In this document: positions 25,171 to 35,087 of the stretch, piece by piece
How positions within the stretch are numbered: the stretch's first letter is position 1
How the letters are laid out: every line of letters starts with the position of its first letter
Assembly (NCBI GenBank): GCA_963850415.1
Contig: CAWKLE010000001.1
Coordinates: forward strand, 124,001 to 188,000
Direction of reading: 5' to 3'
Source of the DNA: VAXT01 sp963850415
GTDB taxonomy: Bacteria; Actinomycetota; Thermoleophilia; Gaiellales; Gaiellaceae
DNA: 64,000 nt
Notes under the pieces: model-generated
Databases searched by the model: none
The model's input: only the letters and a program-made list of their open reading frames with translations
What the model was told of the DNA's origin: nothing
Made by a program: the position numbers and the translations under genes

Positions 25171-26264
25171 CAGACGAGCTTCCGGTACAGCTCGACCATT
25201 TGCCGCGCCGTCGACCGCGCATCGAAGTGCTCGACGATCCGCGTCGCGCCGGCTTGCCCGAGGCGCCGCCTGAACGCGTCATCGGAGGCGACGCGGTCGA
25301 GCGCAGCCGCGAGGCCGCCGGCGTCCTCCGGCTCGACGAGCAGCCCGGTCTCGCCCTCGACGACCACCTCCGGCACACCGCCGACGCGCGTCGCGACCAC
25401 GGGCACCGCCGCGGCCATCGCCTCGAGGATCGCGATCGGAAGGTTCTCGCCCCGGCTCGGGAGCACGAACACGTCCAGCTCCGCGATCCTGTCCTCGGCG
25501 TCCGAGACGAAGCCCGGGAACTCGGCGGGCGCCGCCAGGTCGCGCGCTGCCGCCTCCAGCTCCGCGCGCAGCGGGCCGTCCCCGTAGATCACGAGGCGGT
25601 GCGGCGTCGCCAGGCGGGCGCTCGCCTCGAGCAGGACGTCGATCCCCTTGCGCCGCTCGAGCAGCGCCGCGGTGCCGATCACGACCGGCTCGTGAGCCGG
25701 AGCAGGCTCGCGCCTGCGGACCGTGATTCCGTTCGGAATCACGTGCAGCCTCTTCCGCGGAAAGCCGTGCGCGGCCACGTACTCCGCGAGCGCCTGCGAG
25801 GGGACGACGACGGCTCCGAAGTAGCTGAGCAGCGCCTCCATCCGCAGGAGCCCGTGCTCGAGCCACAGGAGGCGCGCGCTCGACGCGGTCGTGTCCTCGA
25901 CCGGCACATCACGGCCGACGCGGCCGAAGAGCTCGTCCGGGACGCCGTGGAACGTGTGCACCGACCTCGCGCGGCGCCCGCGAGCGAGCGGCCTGACGAG
26001 CAGGCCCGTCCGGCGGTCGTGTGTGTGCACGACGTCCGCGTCGGCGAGCTCGGGCCACGTCCGCACGGCGCCGGGCGCATCGAGCTTGTTCCGTAGCGGG
26101 CGCGCCACGGCCTCGATGCCGAGGGCGCGAAACGACTCGGCGATCTCCTCGTCCGCACAGATCACCCGGACGTCGATCCCCTCAGCCGCCACGTTCGGCG
26201 CGAGGTCGCGAAGGTGGGTGAGCGGCCCTCCAGCGGTCAAGCTGCAGGCGTAGACGACCCTCAC
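25170..26264 (-). CDS. Glycosyltransferase family 4
   Basis: The product is 364 residues, GT-B fold. The N-terminus (RVVYACSLTAGGPLTHLRDL) carries the acceptor-side glycine loop. VIPNGITVRRRE marks the start of the donor domain, and SRGENLPIAILEAMA gives EX7E near 275. GTG at 26264 overlaps the stop of the polymerase gene as GTGA, and its own stop overlaps the next GT start as TGATG. The polymerase, this enzyme and the next are therefore translated as a tight unit. The sugar donor is unknown. Confidence 0.88.
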   Translation of the reverse strand: MRVVYACSLTAGGPLTHLRDLAPNVAAEGIDVRVICADEEIAESFRALGIEAVARPLRNKLDAPGAVRTWPELADADVVHTHDRRTGLLVRPLARGRRARSVHTFHGVPDELFGRVGRDVPVEDTTASSARLLWLEHGLLRMEALLSYFGAVVVPSQALAEYVAAHGFPRKRLHVIPNGITVRRREPAPAHEPVVIGTAALLERRKGIDVLLEASARLATPHRLVIYGDGPLRAELEAAARDLAAPAEFPGFVSDAEDRIAELDVFVLPSRGENLPIAILEAMAAAVPVVATRVGGVPEVVVEGETGLLVEPEDAGGLAAALDRVASDDAFRRRLGQAGATRIVEHFDARSTARQMVELYRKLV

Positions 26265-27607
26265 GCGGGCGCGGGCTGCTCGCTCAGGCTCTGCTCCTGC
26301 CACAGGGCCGCCGCCAGCCCTCCGATCAGCCAGAACGGCGCAAAGTACTGCTCGGACAGCGTCAGCGCGGAGAACGTCCCCACGATCAGCGAGATGCGCA
26401 GCGCCGCCGCCAGGCCCGGCGGTCCCAGCCCGAGCCGCCGCGCCCCGCTGAGCTGCGCGAAGACGACGCCCAGGTAGCCGAGGAAGAGCACCATCGCCAG
26501 CGGCCCGAGCTCGGCCGCGATGTCGAGGTACGCGTCGTGGACGACGACGAGCCGCTGGGCGCCCGGCGGGCTGTCGGTCGCCTCGAGGAAGTGGAACTGG
26601 AAGTTGCCCGGGCCGACCCCGAGCAGCGGGTGCTCGATCGAGAGCCGAGCGGCCGCGCTGAACGCCTCGAGCCGGCTCGACACGTTCGCGCTCGCCACCT
26701 TCTGCTTTGCGCGCAGCCCGGTCTCGATCCGGTTGTGCTTCACGTGGTAGACCGTTCCGAGGACGAGCGCCGCGACCAGGGCTCCCGCGAGCAGCGGCTT
26801 CACGAACCGGCGCTCGGTGAATGCAACCCAGAGCACGGCCACGCCGAGCCCGACGAGCGCGCCACGGGACAGCGTGAGCAGGGTCGAGACCGAGATCACG
26901 CCGATCATCGCGACCACCAGCGCGCGCCGCCGTCCCGGCTCCCGGAGCAGCCAGAACGTGAGCGGCAGGGTCGTGGCGAGGATGAACGCGACGTCGTTCG
27001 GGTCGCCGTACGTGAGGCGGGCCGAGAGCGTCTTTCCGGACAGGAAGTTCCAGGACGCGACCGCTCCGGCCACGGTCGCCGCCGCCGACAGCACCCACGC
27101 GATCCGCGTATGCAGCACGTGGTCGCCGACGAACTGGCTGATCACGAAGAAGAGGGCGACGAAGCTCGCGTAGCGCGTCGTCGTGGCGAGCGCGTCCGGG
27201 GTCGACTCGGCGCCCAGCGTCGACAGCATCGCGATCCCGAGCAGGCCGAACACGAGTGCGTGGGGCACGCCGAACCAGAGCCGGCGGCCGGTGGCGACCG
27301 CGCTGAGCCCGAAGCTGAGGAAGCAGAGCGCGCCGACTGCCTTCGTCACGCTCAGGCCTCCGCTCGCGCCGCCCTGGAACAGCCCTTCGAGCGGCGCAGC
27401 CGCGATCAGGAGCAGGAGCGCGAGGTCGACCCGGGCCAGGCAGACCCCGATCACGACGAGCGCGAGCAGCCCGCCGAGCAGGAGGGTCGGCCGCACCGCC
27501 GCGCCGATCGCGAGCGGAATTGCGATCGCCGCCAGCAGCACGAAGGCGAGCGCGTCGCTGAGCCGCGAGCTCCGGATCGAACCCGTCGCCGAAGCGCCGA
27601 AGGCCAT
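26261..27607 (-). CDS. O-antigen ligase / Wzy-type polymerase, second copy
   Basis: The product is 448 residues with about 11 hydrophobic helices. The loop LTYGDPNDVAFILATTLPL is a hallmark of this family, and SIEHPLLGVGPGNFQFHFLE marks the conserved extracytoplasmic segment. Its role is to polymerise or ligate undecaprenyl-linked repeats outside the membrane. It differs clearly from the polymerase at 1085, so it is a second gene type and not a recent copy. It is the first of three coupled genes with the two GT4 enzymes that follow. Confidence 0.86.
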   Translation of the reverse strand: MAFGASATGSIRSSRLSDALAFVLLAAIAIPLAIGAAVRPTLLLGGLLALVVIGVCLARVDLALLLLIAAAPLEGLFQGGASGGLSVTKAVGALCFLSFGLSAVATGRRLWFGVPHALVFGLLGIAMLSTLGAESTPDALATTTRYASFVALFFVISQFVGDHVLHTRIAWVLSAAATVAGAVASWNFLSGKTLSARLTYGDPNDVAFILATTLPLTFWLLREPGRRRALVVAMIGVISVSTLLTLSRGALVGLGVAVLWVAFTERRFVKPLLAGALVAALVLGTVYHVKHNRIETGLRAKQKVASANVSSRLEAFSAAARLSIEHPLLGVGPGNFQFHFLEATDSPPGAQRLVVVHDAYLDIAAELGPLAMVLFLGYLGVVFAQLSGARRLGLGPPGLAAALRISLIVGTFSALTLSEQYFAPFWLIGGLAAALWQEQSLSEQPAPA

Positions 27608-27618
27608 CGCCCCGGGGG

Positions 27619-28962
27619 CTAGACCCGTTCGCGGACGGGCTGCTCGTCGTCCGCGCGATCCGCGCCGTCGTGGGCGTAGTAGCCGCGCGCCTGACGGCTC
27701 CGAGACTTGTTCAGCACCGCCCCGGCCGGAGTGACCGCGATCAGCGAGAGTCGGCTCACGGCCTCCTCGACCGAGCGCCTGGTCGCTCCACCCGAGCTCG
27801 CCACGAGCACCGTCGCCTTCGCGAGGCTCGCGACGACGCGGCCGTCGTTGACGGGGACGACCGGTGTCGTGTCGATCACGATCGCCTCATACCGCGGCCG
27901 GAGCTCGTTGAGCACCTCGGCGAAGTGCGTCGCGAGCAGCTCGCCCGGGTCGCTGACGAGGCGGCCGCCGGTGATCAGGTCGAGGTTCGGGAGCGCCGTG
28001 TGGCGGATGACTCCCGGGCCGAGCGGCGAGCCATTCATCGCCTCGTAGAGACCCGGGATGCGCGGCACGTCGAGCATCTCCGCGAGCCGGCCGCGCCGCA
28101 GGTCGGCGTCGATCAGCAGCGTCTTCGCGCCCGAGCGAGCGATCGCGACCGCGAGCCCGAATGCAATCGTCGTCTTCCCGTGACTCCCTTCCGGGCTCGT
28201 CACGGCGACCGTCTCGATCTCGCCGTTGCCCGCGAACGCGAGGTTCGTGCGCAGGTCGCGCAACGCCTCATTGATCGAGCGCAGAGACGGGCTGTTCGTG
28301 AGCAGCTCGGGCGTCACCCGGGCGAGTGACACCTGGCGGGGCAGCTCGGCGAAGATCGGGAGCCCGCTGGCCTCGGCGAGATCGGCTCTCGTGCGGATCC
28401 GGCTCGTGAAGCGCTCCATGAGCAGCGCGGCCGCGACGCCGAGAGCGAGCCCGAGCAGGACGGCGACCGCGATCGTCAGCTTCTTGTTCGGGAAGACCGG
28501 GCTCGTCGGGACGGTCGGCTTGTCGATCTGGGTCAGCTTGAGCGAGGCGATCCCCACCTCTCCGGAGTCGACCCGGCTACTGAGGACGTCGGTGACCGAC
28601 TGGGCCGAGCTCTGCGCGAGGCTCGCGTCGGTCGACTGCGCGTCGATCTTGAAGATCGGAGACTGCGCGAACGTGCGAACCGAGATGGTCGCGAGCTGCC
28701 CGCCGTTTTGGGCCTTCGCCGCGGCGAGCGTCGTCTCCGACTCGGCGGCTGCCGCGTAGATGGGCGTGATCGAGTCGATCGTCTGGAAGAAGAGCAGGTC
28801 GTTGCCGAGCCTCTGCGGTTCGAGCGCGAGCGTCGACGTCGACCGGTACTGCGGCGTGATCAGCGCCAGGGCGCCGACCGCGCACGCGATCACGAGCGCC
28901 GTCACTCCGAGCACCACGAGCTTGCGGTGCCACAGTACGGAGAGAATCTCTGTGAGGTTCAT
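27619..28962 (-). CDS. Wzz/BY-kinase-type polysaccharide co-polymerase, second copy
   Basis: The product is 447 residues. A Wzz domain has membrane helices at about 13-35 and 170-190 and the segment TSPVFPNKKLTIAVAVLLG before the second helix. The ATPase domain has Walker A GSHGKTT near 259, an intact Walker A' LLIDADLRRG near 281 and Walker B AIVIDTTPV near 360. Two adjacent tyrosines sit near the C-terminus (RGYYAHDG). Unlike the protein at 2442, all BY-kinase nucleotide motifs are kept, so this one is the better candidate for an active kinase. ATG 28962 faces the divergent GT4 gene across 15 bp. Confidence 0.88.
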   Translation of the reverse strand: MNLTEILSVLWHRKLVVLGVTALVIACAVGALALITPQYRSTSTLALEPQRLGNDLLFFQTIDSITPIYAAAAESETTLAAAKAQNGGQLATISVRTFAQSPIFKIDAQSTDASLAQSSAQSVTDVLSSRVDSGEVGIASLKLTQIDKPTVPTSPVFPNKKLTIAVAVLLGLALGVAAALLMERFTSRIRTRADLAEASGLPIFAELPRQVSLARVTPELLTNSPSLRSINEALRDLRTNLAFAGNGEIETVAVTSPEGSHGKTTIAFGLAVAIARSGAKTLLIDADLRRGRLAEMLDVPRIPGLYEAMNGSPLGPGVIRHTALPNLDLITGGRLVSDPGELLATHFAEVLNELRPRYEAIVIDTTPVVPVNDGRVVASLAKATVLVASSGGATRRSVEEAVSRLSLIAVTPAGAVLNKSRSRQARGYYAHDGADRADDEQPVRERV

Positions 28963-28977
28963 GAATCCGAGGACGGC

Positions 28978-30105
28978 ATGCCGACAGGCAATCGAAGGAT
29001 AGCCCCCTCTTCTTCGTCGGGCCCTCGGCGCCTGCTCTTGAGCCTGTATCCGCCAGACGGGGGCGTGACGCGGCACGTGATCGACCTCGTCCAGGGGCTC
29101 GATCCCGAGCGCTGGACGGTCGACCTCGCCTGCCCGCCGGGGTCCGAGCCGTGGCTCGAGCTCTCCAAGCGGCCTGGTGTGACGATGTATCCCCTCAGGC
29201 CCGGGAAGGAGCCGGGGCCGTCGGATGCCGTGGACTTCAGGCGCCTGCTCGGACTCGTCGGGCGCGCGGACGTCGTTCATGCGCACGCGTCCAAGGCCGG
29301 CTTCATGACCCGGCTCGCAGCTACGCTGCGCGGACGTCGGAGCGTGACCGTGTTCACGCCGCACGCCTGGTCGTTCTGGGCTCGGGAGCGGCGCTCTCGA
29401 GCATGGCTCGCCCTCGAGCGTCGTGCCGCGCACTGGTGTCACGTGATCGTCGGCGTCTCGGATGCCGAACGCCTCGCCGGCCTCGAGGCCGGTGTCGGCA
29501 CCGCTTCGCAGTACCGGGTCATCCACAACGGAATCGACGCGGACGTGTACGACCGGCCTCGCCGGGTGGTGCCCGGGCGCATCGTCGTCGTCGGTCGGCT
29601 CGCGCCGCAGAAGCGTCCCGACGTTGCAGTTCAGGCACTCGCGCGCGTGCGCGAGCGGTTTCCCGAGGCGGAGCTCGACCTGGCCGCGCACGGGCCGCTC
29701 GAGGCGGAGACGGCGGCGCTCGTCGGCGAGCTCGGGCTGAGCGGCCACGTGCGGCTGCTGACCGACGCCGGGGACGTGGCGGGTCTGCTCTCCGAAGCAG
29801 CGTGCTTCCTGCTCACGAGCGACTACGAGGGGCTTCCGTACACCGTGCTCGAGGCGATGGCCGCGGGCGTGCCCGTCGTCGCGACGCGCGTCGGCGGCGT
29901 TCCCGAGCAGGTGGTCGACGGCGAGACCGGGTATCTCTTCGAGCCGGGCGATCCCGCAGCAGCGGCGGCCGCGGTCGAGCGGATCCTCGCCGACCCGGAA
30001 GGCGCCGTCCGACTCGGCGAGGCCGGCCGAGAGCGGGTCCGGCGCGAGTTCGGGCAGGAGCGGATGGTCAGCGAGACCGTGGCGCTCTACGACGCGCTGA
30101 CCTGA
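28978..30105 (+). CDS. Glycosyltransferase family 4
   Basis: The product is 375 residues. LLLSLYPPDGGVTRHVIDL carries the N-terminal glycine motif, VIHNGIDADVYDRP is the interdomain segment, and SDYEGLPYTVLEAMAAG supplies EX7E near 285. Best resemblance by eye is to GT4 enzymes that extend lipid-linked repeat units. ATG at 28978 has a GAGGA site four bases away and replaces longer upstream extensions that would run antisense into the kinase gene. Divergent promoters for both genes must overlap coding DNA or lie within 15 bp. Confidence 0.88.
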   Translation: MPTGNRRIAPSSSSGPRRLLLSLYPPDGGVTRHVIDLVQGLDPERWTVDLACPPGSEPWLELSKRPGVTMYPLRPGKEPGPSDAVDFRRLLGLVGRADVVHAHASKAGFMTRLAATLRGRRSVTVFTPHAWSFWARERRSRAWLALERRAAHWCHVIVGVSDAERLAGLEAGVGTASQYRVIHNGIDADVYDRPRRVVPGRIVVVGRLAPQKRPDVAVQALARVRERFPEAELDLAAHGPLEAETAALVGELGLSGHVRLLTDAGDVAGLLSEAACFLLTSDYEGLPYTVLEAMAAGVPVVATRVGGVPEQVVDGETGYLFEPGDPAAAAAAVERILADPEGAVRLGEAGRERVRREFGQERMVSETVALYDALT

Positions 30106-30187
30106 TCTCTGCTTCACTACATCGAGTGTCACGCCCGCGCGGCGGGGCGTCGATGCGAAGACAGAAGCTGCGGCACGTCTTCAAGGG

Positions 30188-31519
30188 ATGCCCAGCTTGT
30201 CCAGCCGCCCACGCCGCACCCTCCTCGCCGCCCTCGCACTTGCGCTGCCACTGCTCGGCGGAGCGCAGAGCGCGCACGGCATCCCGAACCAGCAAGGCCC
30301 GCCGACGACGGCCGCGCTGCGCATCTGCAGCGGCTGCGCCGACTACGGCCTCTCCGTCCCGGGCCGCTACTCGTACGTCGTGCTGCACTCGTGGCAGGCG
30401 GGGCTGATCCCGCAGCTGAAGAGCGCGAGCCCGGGCCTCAAGGTGCTCGTCTACAAGGACGCGGCGGCCACCGCCTCGTACGCGTGCCACGGCGGAGTCG
30501 ACGACGCGAGGCTCCCGGCCGGGGTCGGCTACTGCTGGGCCGACGCGAACCGGCCCGATTGGTTCCTGGCGGACACGACCGGCGCGAGAATCGAGTTCTG
30601 CGACTTCCACGGTGCGTGGCAGATGGACGTCGGCGACCCCTCGTACCAGCAGGCCTGGCTCGCCAACGTCCTGGTCGACCTGCGCTCCGCGCCCTGGGAC
30701 GGCGTGATGCTCGACGACGTGAACCAGTCCGAGACCTGGCACCTGTGCGGCCGCACGATCGCGCGCTACCCGACGGCCGACGCGTACACCGCCGCGACCG
30801 AGAGCTTCCTAGCGCACGTCGGCCCCGCTCTGCGCGCCGCGGGCTTCATGGCCATGCCGAACATCGCGCTCGACGACTGGTGGACGCAGAACGGCCTGGC
30901 CCGGTGGGATCGCTGGGTCTCCTACTCGTCGGGCGCTGTCCAGGAGTACTTCTCGAAGTGGGGGCGCGACGACAGCCGCTGGCTCACGGACGACGGCACG
31001 CACGACGACTGGAGCGGGCGCCAGGCGCTGTTCGCGCGCACCGAGGCGGCGGGCAAGACGTTCGTCGGCGTCACCTATGCGCCCTCCGGCGATGTGCGCT
31101 CGATGCGCTACGCCCGGGCGAGCTTCCTCCTCGACTGGAACGGCGGCCCCAGCGCTCTCGCCTTCGAGCCGACGACGCCCGAGGCGCAGGATCCCTACTT
31201 CGCGGACTGGACGACCGACGTCGGCGCACCGGCCGGAGCGCGGGTCAGGGCCGGCGTGGCGTGGAAGCGCGTCTTCGCGAACGGGATCGTCGTGCTCGAC
31301 CCGTCCCCCTCGACCACCCAGACCGTCAGGCTCGGCGGCAACTACGTGCTCCCGAACGGCACGGTCGGGTCGACGGTGACGGTCGGTCCTGCGCAGGCGG
31401 TAATCCTGCGGGCGGCGTGCGGACGACGGCGCTGCCTCCGGCCCGCGGTGCGCCGCCTGGCCGGAGCAGCGGCCCGCGGAGCCCGCAAGGCCGGACGGTC
31501 CCTCTCAGCCCGCAGGTAG
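30188..31519 (+). CDS. Secreted putative glycoside hydrolase (TIM barrel)
   Basis: The product is 443 residues. The signal peptide (TLLAALALALPLLGGAQSAHG) is clear. The mature part looks like a TIM-barrel hydrolase of the hypothetical GHL/GH114-like group. It has KVLVYKDAAATASYAC, NRPDWFLADTTG, then APWDGVMLDDVNQ, where an acidic residue follows a strand as expected for a catalytic Asp. Two cysteine pairs are likely. The C-terminal 40 residues are basic (CGRRRCLRPAVRRLAG). In this locus it may trim or modify the exported polysaccharide. The substrate is unknown. ATG 30188 is preceded closely by AAGGG, a poor spacing. Confidence 0.65.
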   Translation: MPSLSSRPRRTLLAALALALPLLGGAQSAHGIPNQQGPPTTAALRICSGCADYGLSVPGRYSYVVLHSWQAGLIPQLKSASPGLKVLVYKDAAATASYACHGGVDDARLPAGVGYCWADANRPDWFLADTTGARIEFCDFHGAWQMDVGDPSYQQAWLANVLVDLRSAPWDGVMLDDVNQSETWHLCGRTIARYPTADAYTAATESFLAHVGPALRAAGFMAMPNIALDDWWTQNGLARWDRWVSYSSGAVQEYFSKWGRDDSRWLTDDGTHDDWSGRQALFARTEAAGKTFVGVTYAPSGDVRSMRYARASFLLDWNGGPSALAFEPTTPEAQDPYFADWTTDVGAPAGARVRAGVAWKRVFANGIVVLDPSPSTTQTVRLGGNYVLPNGTVGSTVTVGPAQAVILRAACGRRRCLRPAVRRLAGAAARGARKAGRSLSARR

Positions 31520-32509
31520 GCGGACGCCGCCGGTCGTCTCGCTGTCGCCCTCGGCGAGCCGGCGTCCGGCCCAGCCCGGCGCGACGGCCGCGGCCAGGCT
31601 CTTGACGCGCGTCTGCAAGCCGTGCCCGCGGCCGAAGGCGACCCGCAGCGAGCGCCTGCGCGGATCCGGAAGCTCGCCCGCGAGAGCCGCGCGCGCCTCG
31701 GCCAGCGCCAGGCGGCGCCGCTCGAGGGCGAGCGAATCGGCGACGGTTCGCGCTTCCGCCGCAGACAGGGACGGATGCCGGGCCGCCTGCTCGAGCACGC
31801 GCACGCGGCCGGCGATCAGATTGGCGCGGCTGCCGCTGAGGCTTCCGGGGCGGAGCCGGTAGCGCGCGAGCGGCTCCATCACGGCCCCCACGCGCGAGCC
31901 GTCGAGGATCAGCCGCGCCCAGAGGTCCCAGTCGGTCGCGTACCGCAGGGACTCGTCGAACCCGCCGGCCTCGAGGAAGCGCTCGCGACGCACCGCGGCG
32001 AGGCCGAAGACGAAGTTGCGGCGCAGGATCGCGGACCGCTGGTCGTCGACCTCGAACGGGAGCTCGGGCGTGTAGCAGCGGCGGACCGCCTCGCCGTCCA
32101 CCTCGAGGACGGCGTCGCTCGTCAGCACGTCGAGGTCGGGACGCGCCCATGCGAGCTCGGCGAGCGCCGCCAGTCGGCCGGGGAGATACACGTCGTCCGC
32201 GTCGAGGATGACCACGAAGTCGCCCGACGCTGCGCGGGCGGCCGCGTTCTTGGCCGTCGCCTCGCCCCCGTTCTCCTTCCGGATCAGCGTGATCCGCTCG
32301 ATGAAAGGCGCCAGCGCGCGGTCGAGATCGTCCGTCGACCCGTCGTCGCAGACGATCACCTCGAGCGGCGCTCTCGTCTGCCCGAGCGCCGAGCCGAGCG
32401 CGTCACCGATGAGCCCGGCGACGTTGTAGGCGGCGATCAGGACGCTGAACGACACCTCCGGCCCGGGCTCGAGCCCTGCAGGCGCGGGTGGCGCGAGGAT
32501 CGAGGTCAT
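31505..32509 (-). CDS. Glycosyltransferase family 2
   Basis: The product is 334 residues, GT-A fold. SFSVLIAAYNVAGLIGDAL and VIVCDDGSTDDLD form the nucleotide site. VILDADDVYLPG holds the metal-binding DxD, and YATDWDLWARLILDGS carries the catalytic-base region (the xDWD motif). ATG 32509 overlaps the flippase stop as ATGA. The enzyme is closely similar in layout to the broken GT2 gene at 34074, so the pair probably arose by duplication. A C-terminal helical region of about 90 residues is shared. The transferred sugar cannot be deduced. Confidence 0.88.
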   Translation of the reverse strand: MTSILAPPAPAGLEPGPEVSFSVLIAAYNVAGLIGDALGSALGQTRAPLEVIVCDDGSTDDLDRALAPFIERITLIRKENGGEATAKNAAARAASGDFVVILDADDVYLPGRLAALAELAWARPDLDVLTSDAVLEVDGEAVRRCYTPELPFEVDDQRSAILRRNFVFGLAAVRRERFLEAGGFDESLRYATDWDLWARLILDGSRVGAVMEPLARYRLRPGSLSGSRANLIAGRVRVLEQAARHPSLSAAEARTVADSLALERRRLALAEARAALAGELPDPRRRSLRVAFGRGHGLQTRVKSLAAAVAPGWAGRRLAEGDSETTGGVRLPAG

Positions 32510-34005
32510 GCCGCACCCGGGCGCGCGCAGAACCGGATCAGGCGTCCGAGGCGGCCTCCGAACAGGCGCCCGATCAGGTCGTCCAGCCAGACGGCGTCGG
32601 ACACGGTGAGGATCCGGAGAGCAACGGCAAGGGCCGCGAACACGACCGTGGCCGCCGCGAGCCCGACGAGGATGCCCGCCACGCCGCCGAGCCAGTGCTG
32701 CGCGAGCCAGCCGGCGACCCCGGCCCCGACCGACGCGAGCAGCGTGCGCGCCAGCGGCCACGGCTCCCAGCGCTCGACGCCGATCCGCCGAATCGCGTAC
32801 ACGAGCACCGGCAGCCCCGAGACAAGCTGCCCGCCGGCGTTCGCGAGGGCGGCGCCCAGGGCGTCGTAGTGCGGGATCAGGGCGAAGTCGAGGCCAATGT
32901 TCGCCGCCGCTCCGACCGCTCCGCTCGCGAGCTGGAAGCGCTGCCTGCCCATCCCGGCGAGCACAACCTTGCTCAGGTTCATGAGCGTGACGATCGGAAG
33001 CGGAAGCAGCAGGAGCACGACGACCGGGCCGGCGCCGCTGAAGTCCTCGCCGTAGACGACGCGCAGCGTCAGCGGACCGAGCGCGATCGCGAACGCCGTC
33101 ATCGGGAGCGTGAGCACGAGAAGCAGCCTGATCGCCCGCTCGAAGCCCTGGCGGATGCGCTCCGTCGCCCCCGCGCCGAGCAGTGTGGCCACGGCCGGCA
33201 GCAGGACGCCGACGATCGCCTGCGGGATCAGGAGCAGCGCCGCGACCGACGAGAAGGCGACCGAGTAGATCGCGATCTCGGAGTCGGTCGAATAGTGGTT
33301 CAGGAACAGGAACTCGGAGCGGCGCCAGACGACGAAGGTCAGGATCACGCCCAGCGAGGCGATGAAGGCATAGCGCAGGAAGTCGCGGCGGAGGGCCGGG
33401 TCGACCGGCTCGGGCGGGCCGAGCGTCTTCTCTGCGCGGCGCGACAGCGACCAGAGCCAGACGAGGCTCGCGAGCGTCACGGCGGCCTCGACGGCGAACA
33501 TGCCGACGATCCCGCCCCCGGCCCAGAGCACGAGGACCGTCGCGACAGCGGCGACAACGGCCATGACGACGCCGACGACGGATGCTGCTCGCCACCTCTG
33601 CAGCCCGTTGAGCACGGCCGAGGGAACGCGCTGGACGAGCGAGGCCGCGACGACGACCGCCGCGATGAACCACGCAGCCCGCGGCGTCGCGCCTGCGAGC
33701 CCGAAACCGACCATGATCGTCGCGCCGACCACGGCGGCTGCGATCGAGATCCAGCCGACCCAACGAGCGAGGCCGATCACGACACCGGGCCGCCCGCGGC
33801 CGAGCGCATCACCGGCGTAGCGCGCGAGCGCCATCGGGAGCCCGCCGGCGAGCAGCATCACGACGGAGACCTCGACGAAGGCGATGAAGCTCTGGCGGCC
33901 GAACTGGTCGGGCCCGAGGAAGCGCGCCGCGGCGACGGAGAGCACGAGCAGCGCGAGCTGCGGGACGAAGAGCCCGAAGAGGTTCCAGCTCCCGCCGCGC
34001 AGCAC
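32506..34005 (-). CDS. Wzx-type oligosaccharide flippase, second copy
   Basis: The product is 499 residues with about 14 hydrophobic segments. The N-terminal SWNLFGLFVPQLALLVLSV and ARFLGPDQFGRQSF are typical of MOP-family polysaccharide exporters. It flips lipid-linked repeat units for the polymerase at 26261. GTG at 34005 is the only standard start in frame, because an in-frame TGA lies just beyond 34080. No ribosome site is evident, so a CTG start overlapping the upstream stop (CTGA near 34074) is also possible. It belongs to a coupled run: methyltransferase, GT2, flippase, GT2. Confidence 0.86.
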   Translation of the reverse strand: MLRGGSWNLFGLFVPQLALLVLSVAAARFLGPDQFGRQSFIAFVEVSVVMLLAGGLPMALARYAGDALGRGRPGVVIGLARWVGWISIAAAVVGATIMVGFGLAGATPRAAWFIAAVVVAASLVQRVPSAVLNGLQRWRAASVVGVVMAVVAAVATVLVLWAGGGIVGMFAVEAAVTLASLVWLWSLSRRAEKTLGPPEPVDPALRRDFLRYAFIASLGVILTFVVWRRSEFLFLNHYSTDSEIAIYSVAFSSVAALLLIPQAIVGVLLPAVATLLGAGATERIRQGFERAIRLLLVLTLPMTAFAIALGPLTLRVVYGEDFSGAGPVVVLLLLPLPIVTLMNLSKVVLAGMGRQRFQLASGAVGAAANIGLDFALIPHYDALGAALANAGGQLVSGLPVLVYAIRRIGVERWEPWPLARTLLASVGAGVAGWLAQHWLGGVAGILVGLAAATVVFAALAVALRILTVSDAVWLDDLIGRLFGGRLGRLIRFCARPGAA

Positions 34006-34073
34006 CGACGCGCCCGTCGTCGCGGCTGCGGCGTCCTCGCCCTCTGCCTGGGGGTTGGTCGGCGGCTCGAGGC

Positions 34074-35087
34074 TCAGTCGGAGCTCCCAACCTCACGGCG
34101 GGCCAGGCGCGCAGGGAAGCCGAGGCGGTCGACGAGTCGCGGACGAATCGCGGACGGCGCCGCCGCGAGCACGGCCGCCTTCAGCCTCGTCTTGCGCCCG
34201 TGCGCCTCGTCACGGGCGACGGCGAGCGCCAGCTCCCGCGCGTCGCCGTCGCCGCGGTGGGCTGCATCGAGGGCTCTGGCCAGCGCGAGCGTCTGCCTGT
34301 GCCGCGCGAGCGCCGCGTCGAGCGCGGCGCGATCGTCCTCCTTCCGCAATGCGGGGTGCGTCCGCAGCCGCTCGAGAATCTCGACGCGATCTGGAACGCC
34401 TTCAGCCGGCTGGAGCTGACGCTGCCTTCTCGCAGGCGGTAGCGCAGCAGAGGCTCGTCGACGGACCCCGCCTTCGACCCGCCCAGGATCATCCGCATCC
34501 AGCAGTCCCAGTCGGAGGAGAGCTCCAGCGTCGGGTTCTGTCCGCCGACCCGAGCACCTCGATCTCCGCACGGCGGGCGCGACGATGAAGCAGCGGTCGA
34601 GAATGACCGTGCGCTGGTCCTCGACCTCGAACGGGTTCGCGTCGCTGTTGAAGCGGCCGACAACCCGCCCTTCCGATTCCCAGGCCGCGTCGGTGGTCAC
34701 GATGTCGAGGTCGGGCCGCGCCGGCGGCGAGCTCCGAGAGCGCCTCGATCCGCTCCGGCTCGAACACGTCGTCCGCATCGAGCACGACGACGAAGTCGCC
34801 GCTCGCGGCCTCTGGCCGCCTCGTTGAACGCCTCCGCCGAGCCGGCGTTCTCCCGCCAGAGGTAGACGATGCGGTCTCCCGTAGCGGCGCAGCACCTCGG
34901 CGGTTCCGTCCGTGGAGCCGTCGTCGTAGACGACCACCTCGAACGGCGGGAGCGTCTGCCCGAGCGCCGACTCGACGGCCTCCCCGACGGTGTCCGCGCT
35001 CTGGTAGGTGCGGATCAGCACCGAGAAGCTCGGCGGAGCGCCCGGCTCGACCGGCCCGTCCGCCTCCGGGACGAGGAACCGCCTCAC
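34074..35087 (-). pseudogene. Glycosyltransferase family 2 with several frameshifts
   Basis: GTG at 35087 overlaps the methyltransferase stop as GTGA. The first part (FSVLIRTYQSADTVGEAVES, VVVYDDGSTDGT) is GT2. After that the protein keeps homology with its neighbour at 31505 only by switching frames. WRENAGSAEAFNEAA, DFVVVLDADDVFEPERIEAL, RPDLDIVTTDAAW, LELSSDWDCWMRMILGG and VEILERLRTHPAL lie in different frames. Around 34885, 34815 and 34720 a single extra G restores each join exactly. About five indels occur in 1 kb, yet the starting frame stays open to TGA 34074 because of the high GC. Sequence error is at least as likely as decay. Confidence 0.75.

Noticed and set aside
28963..30132. N-terminal extension of the second chain-length protein up to 30132
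   Set aside because: It is antisense to a clear GT4 gene, and the Wzz helix begins right after ATG 28962.
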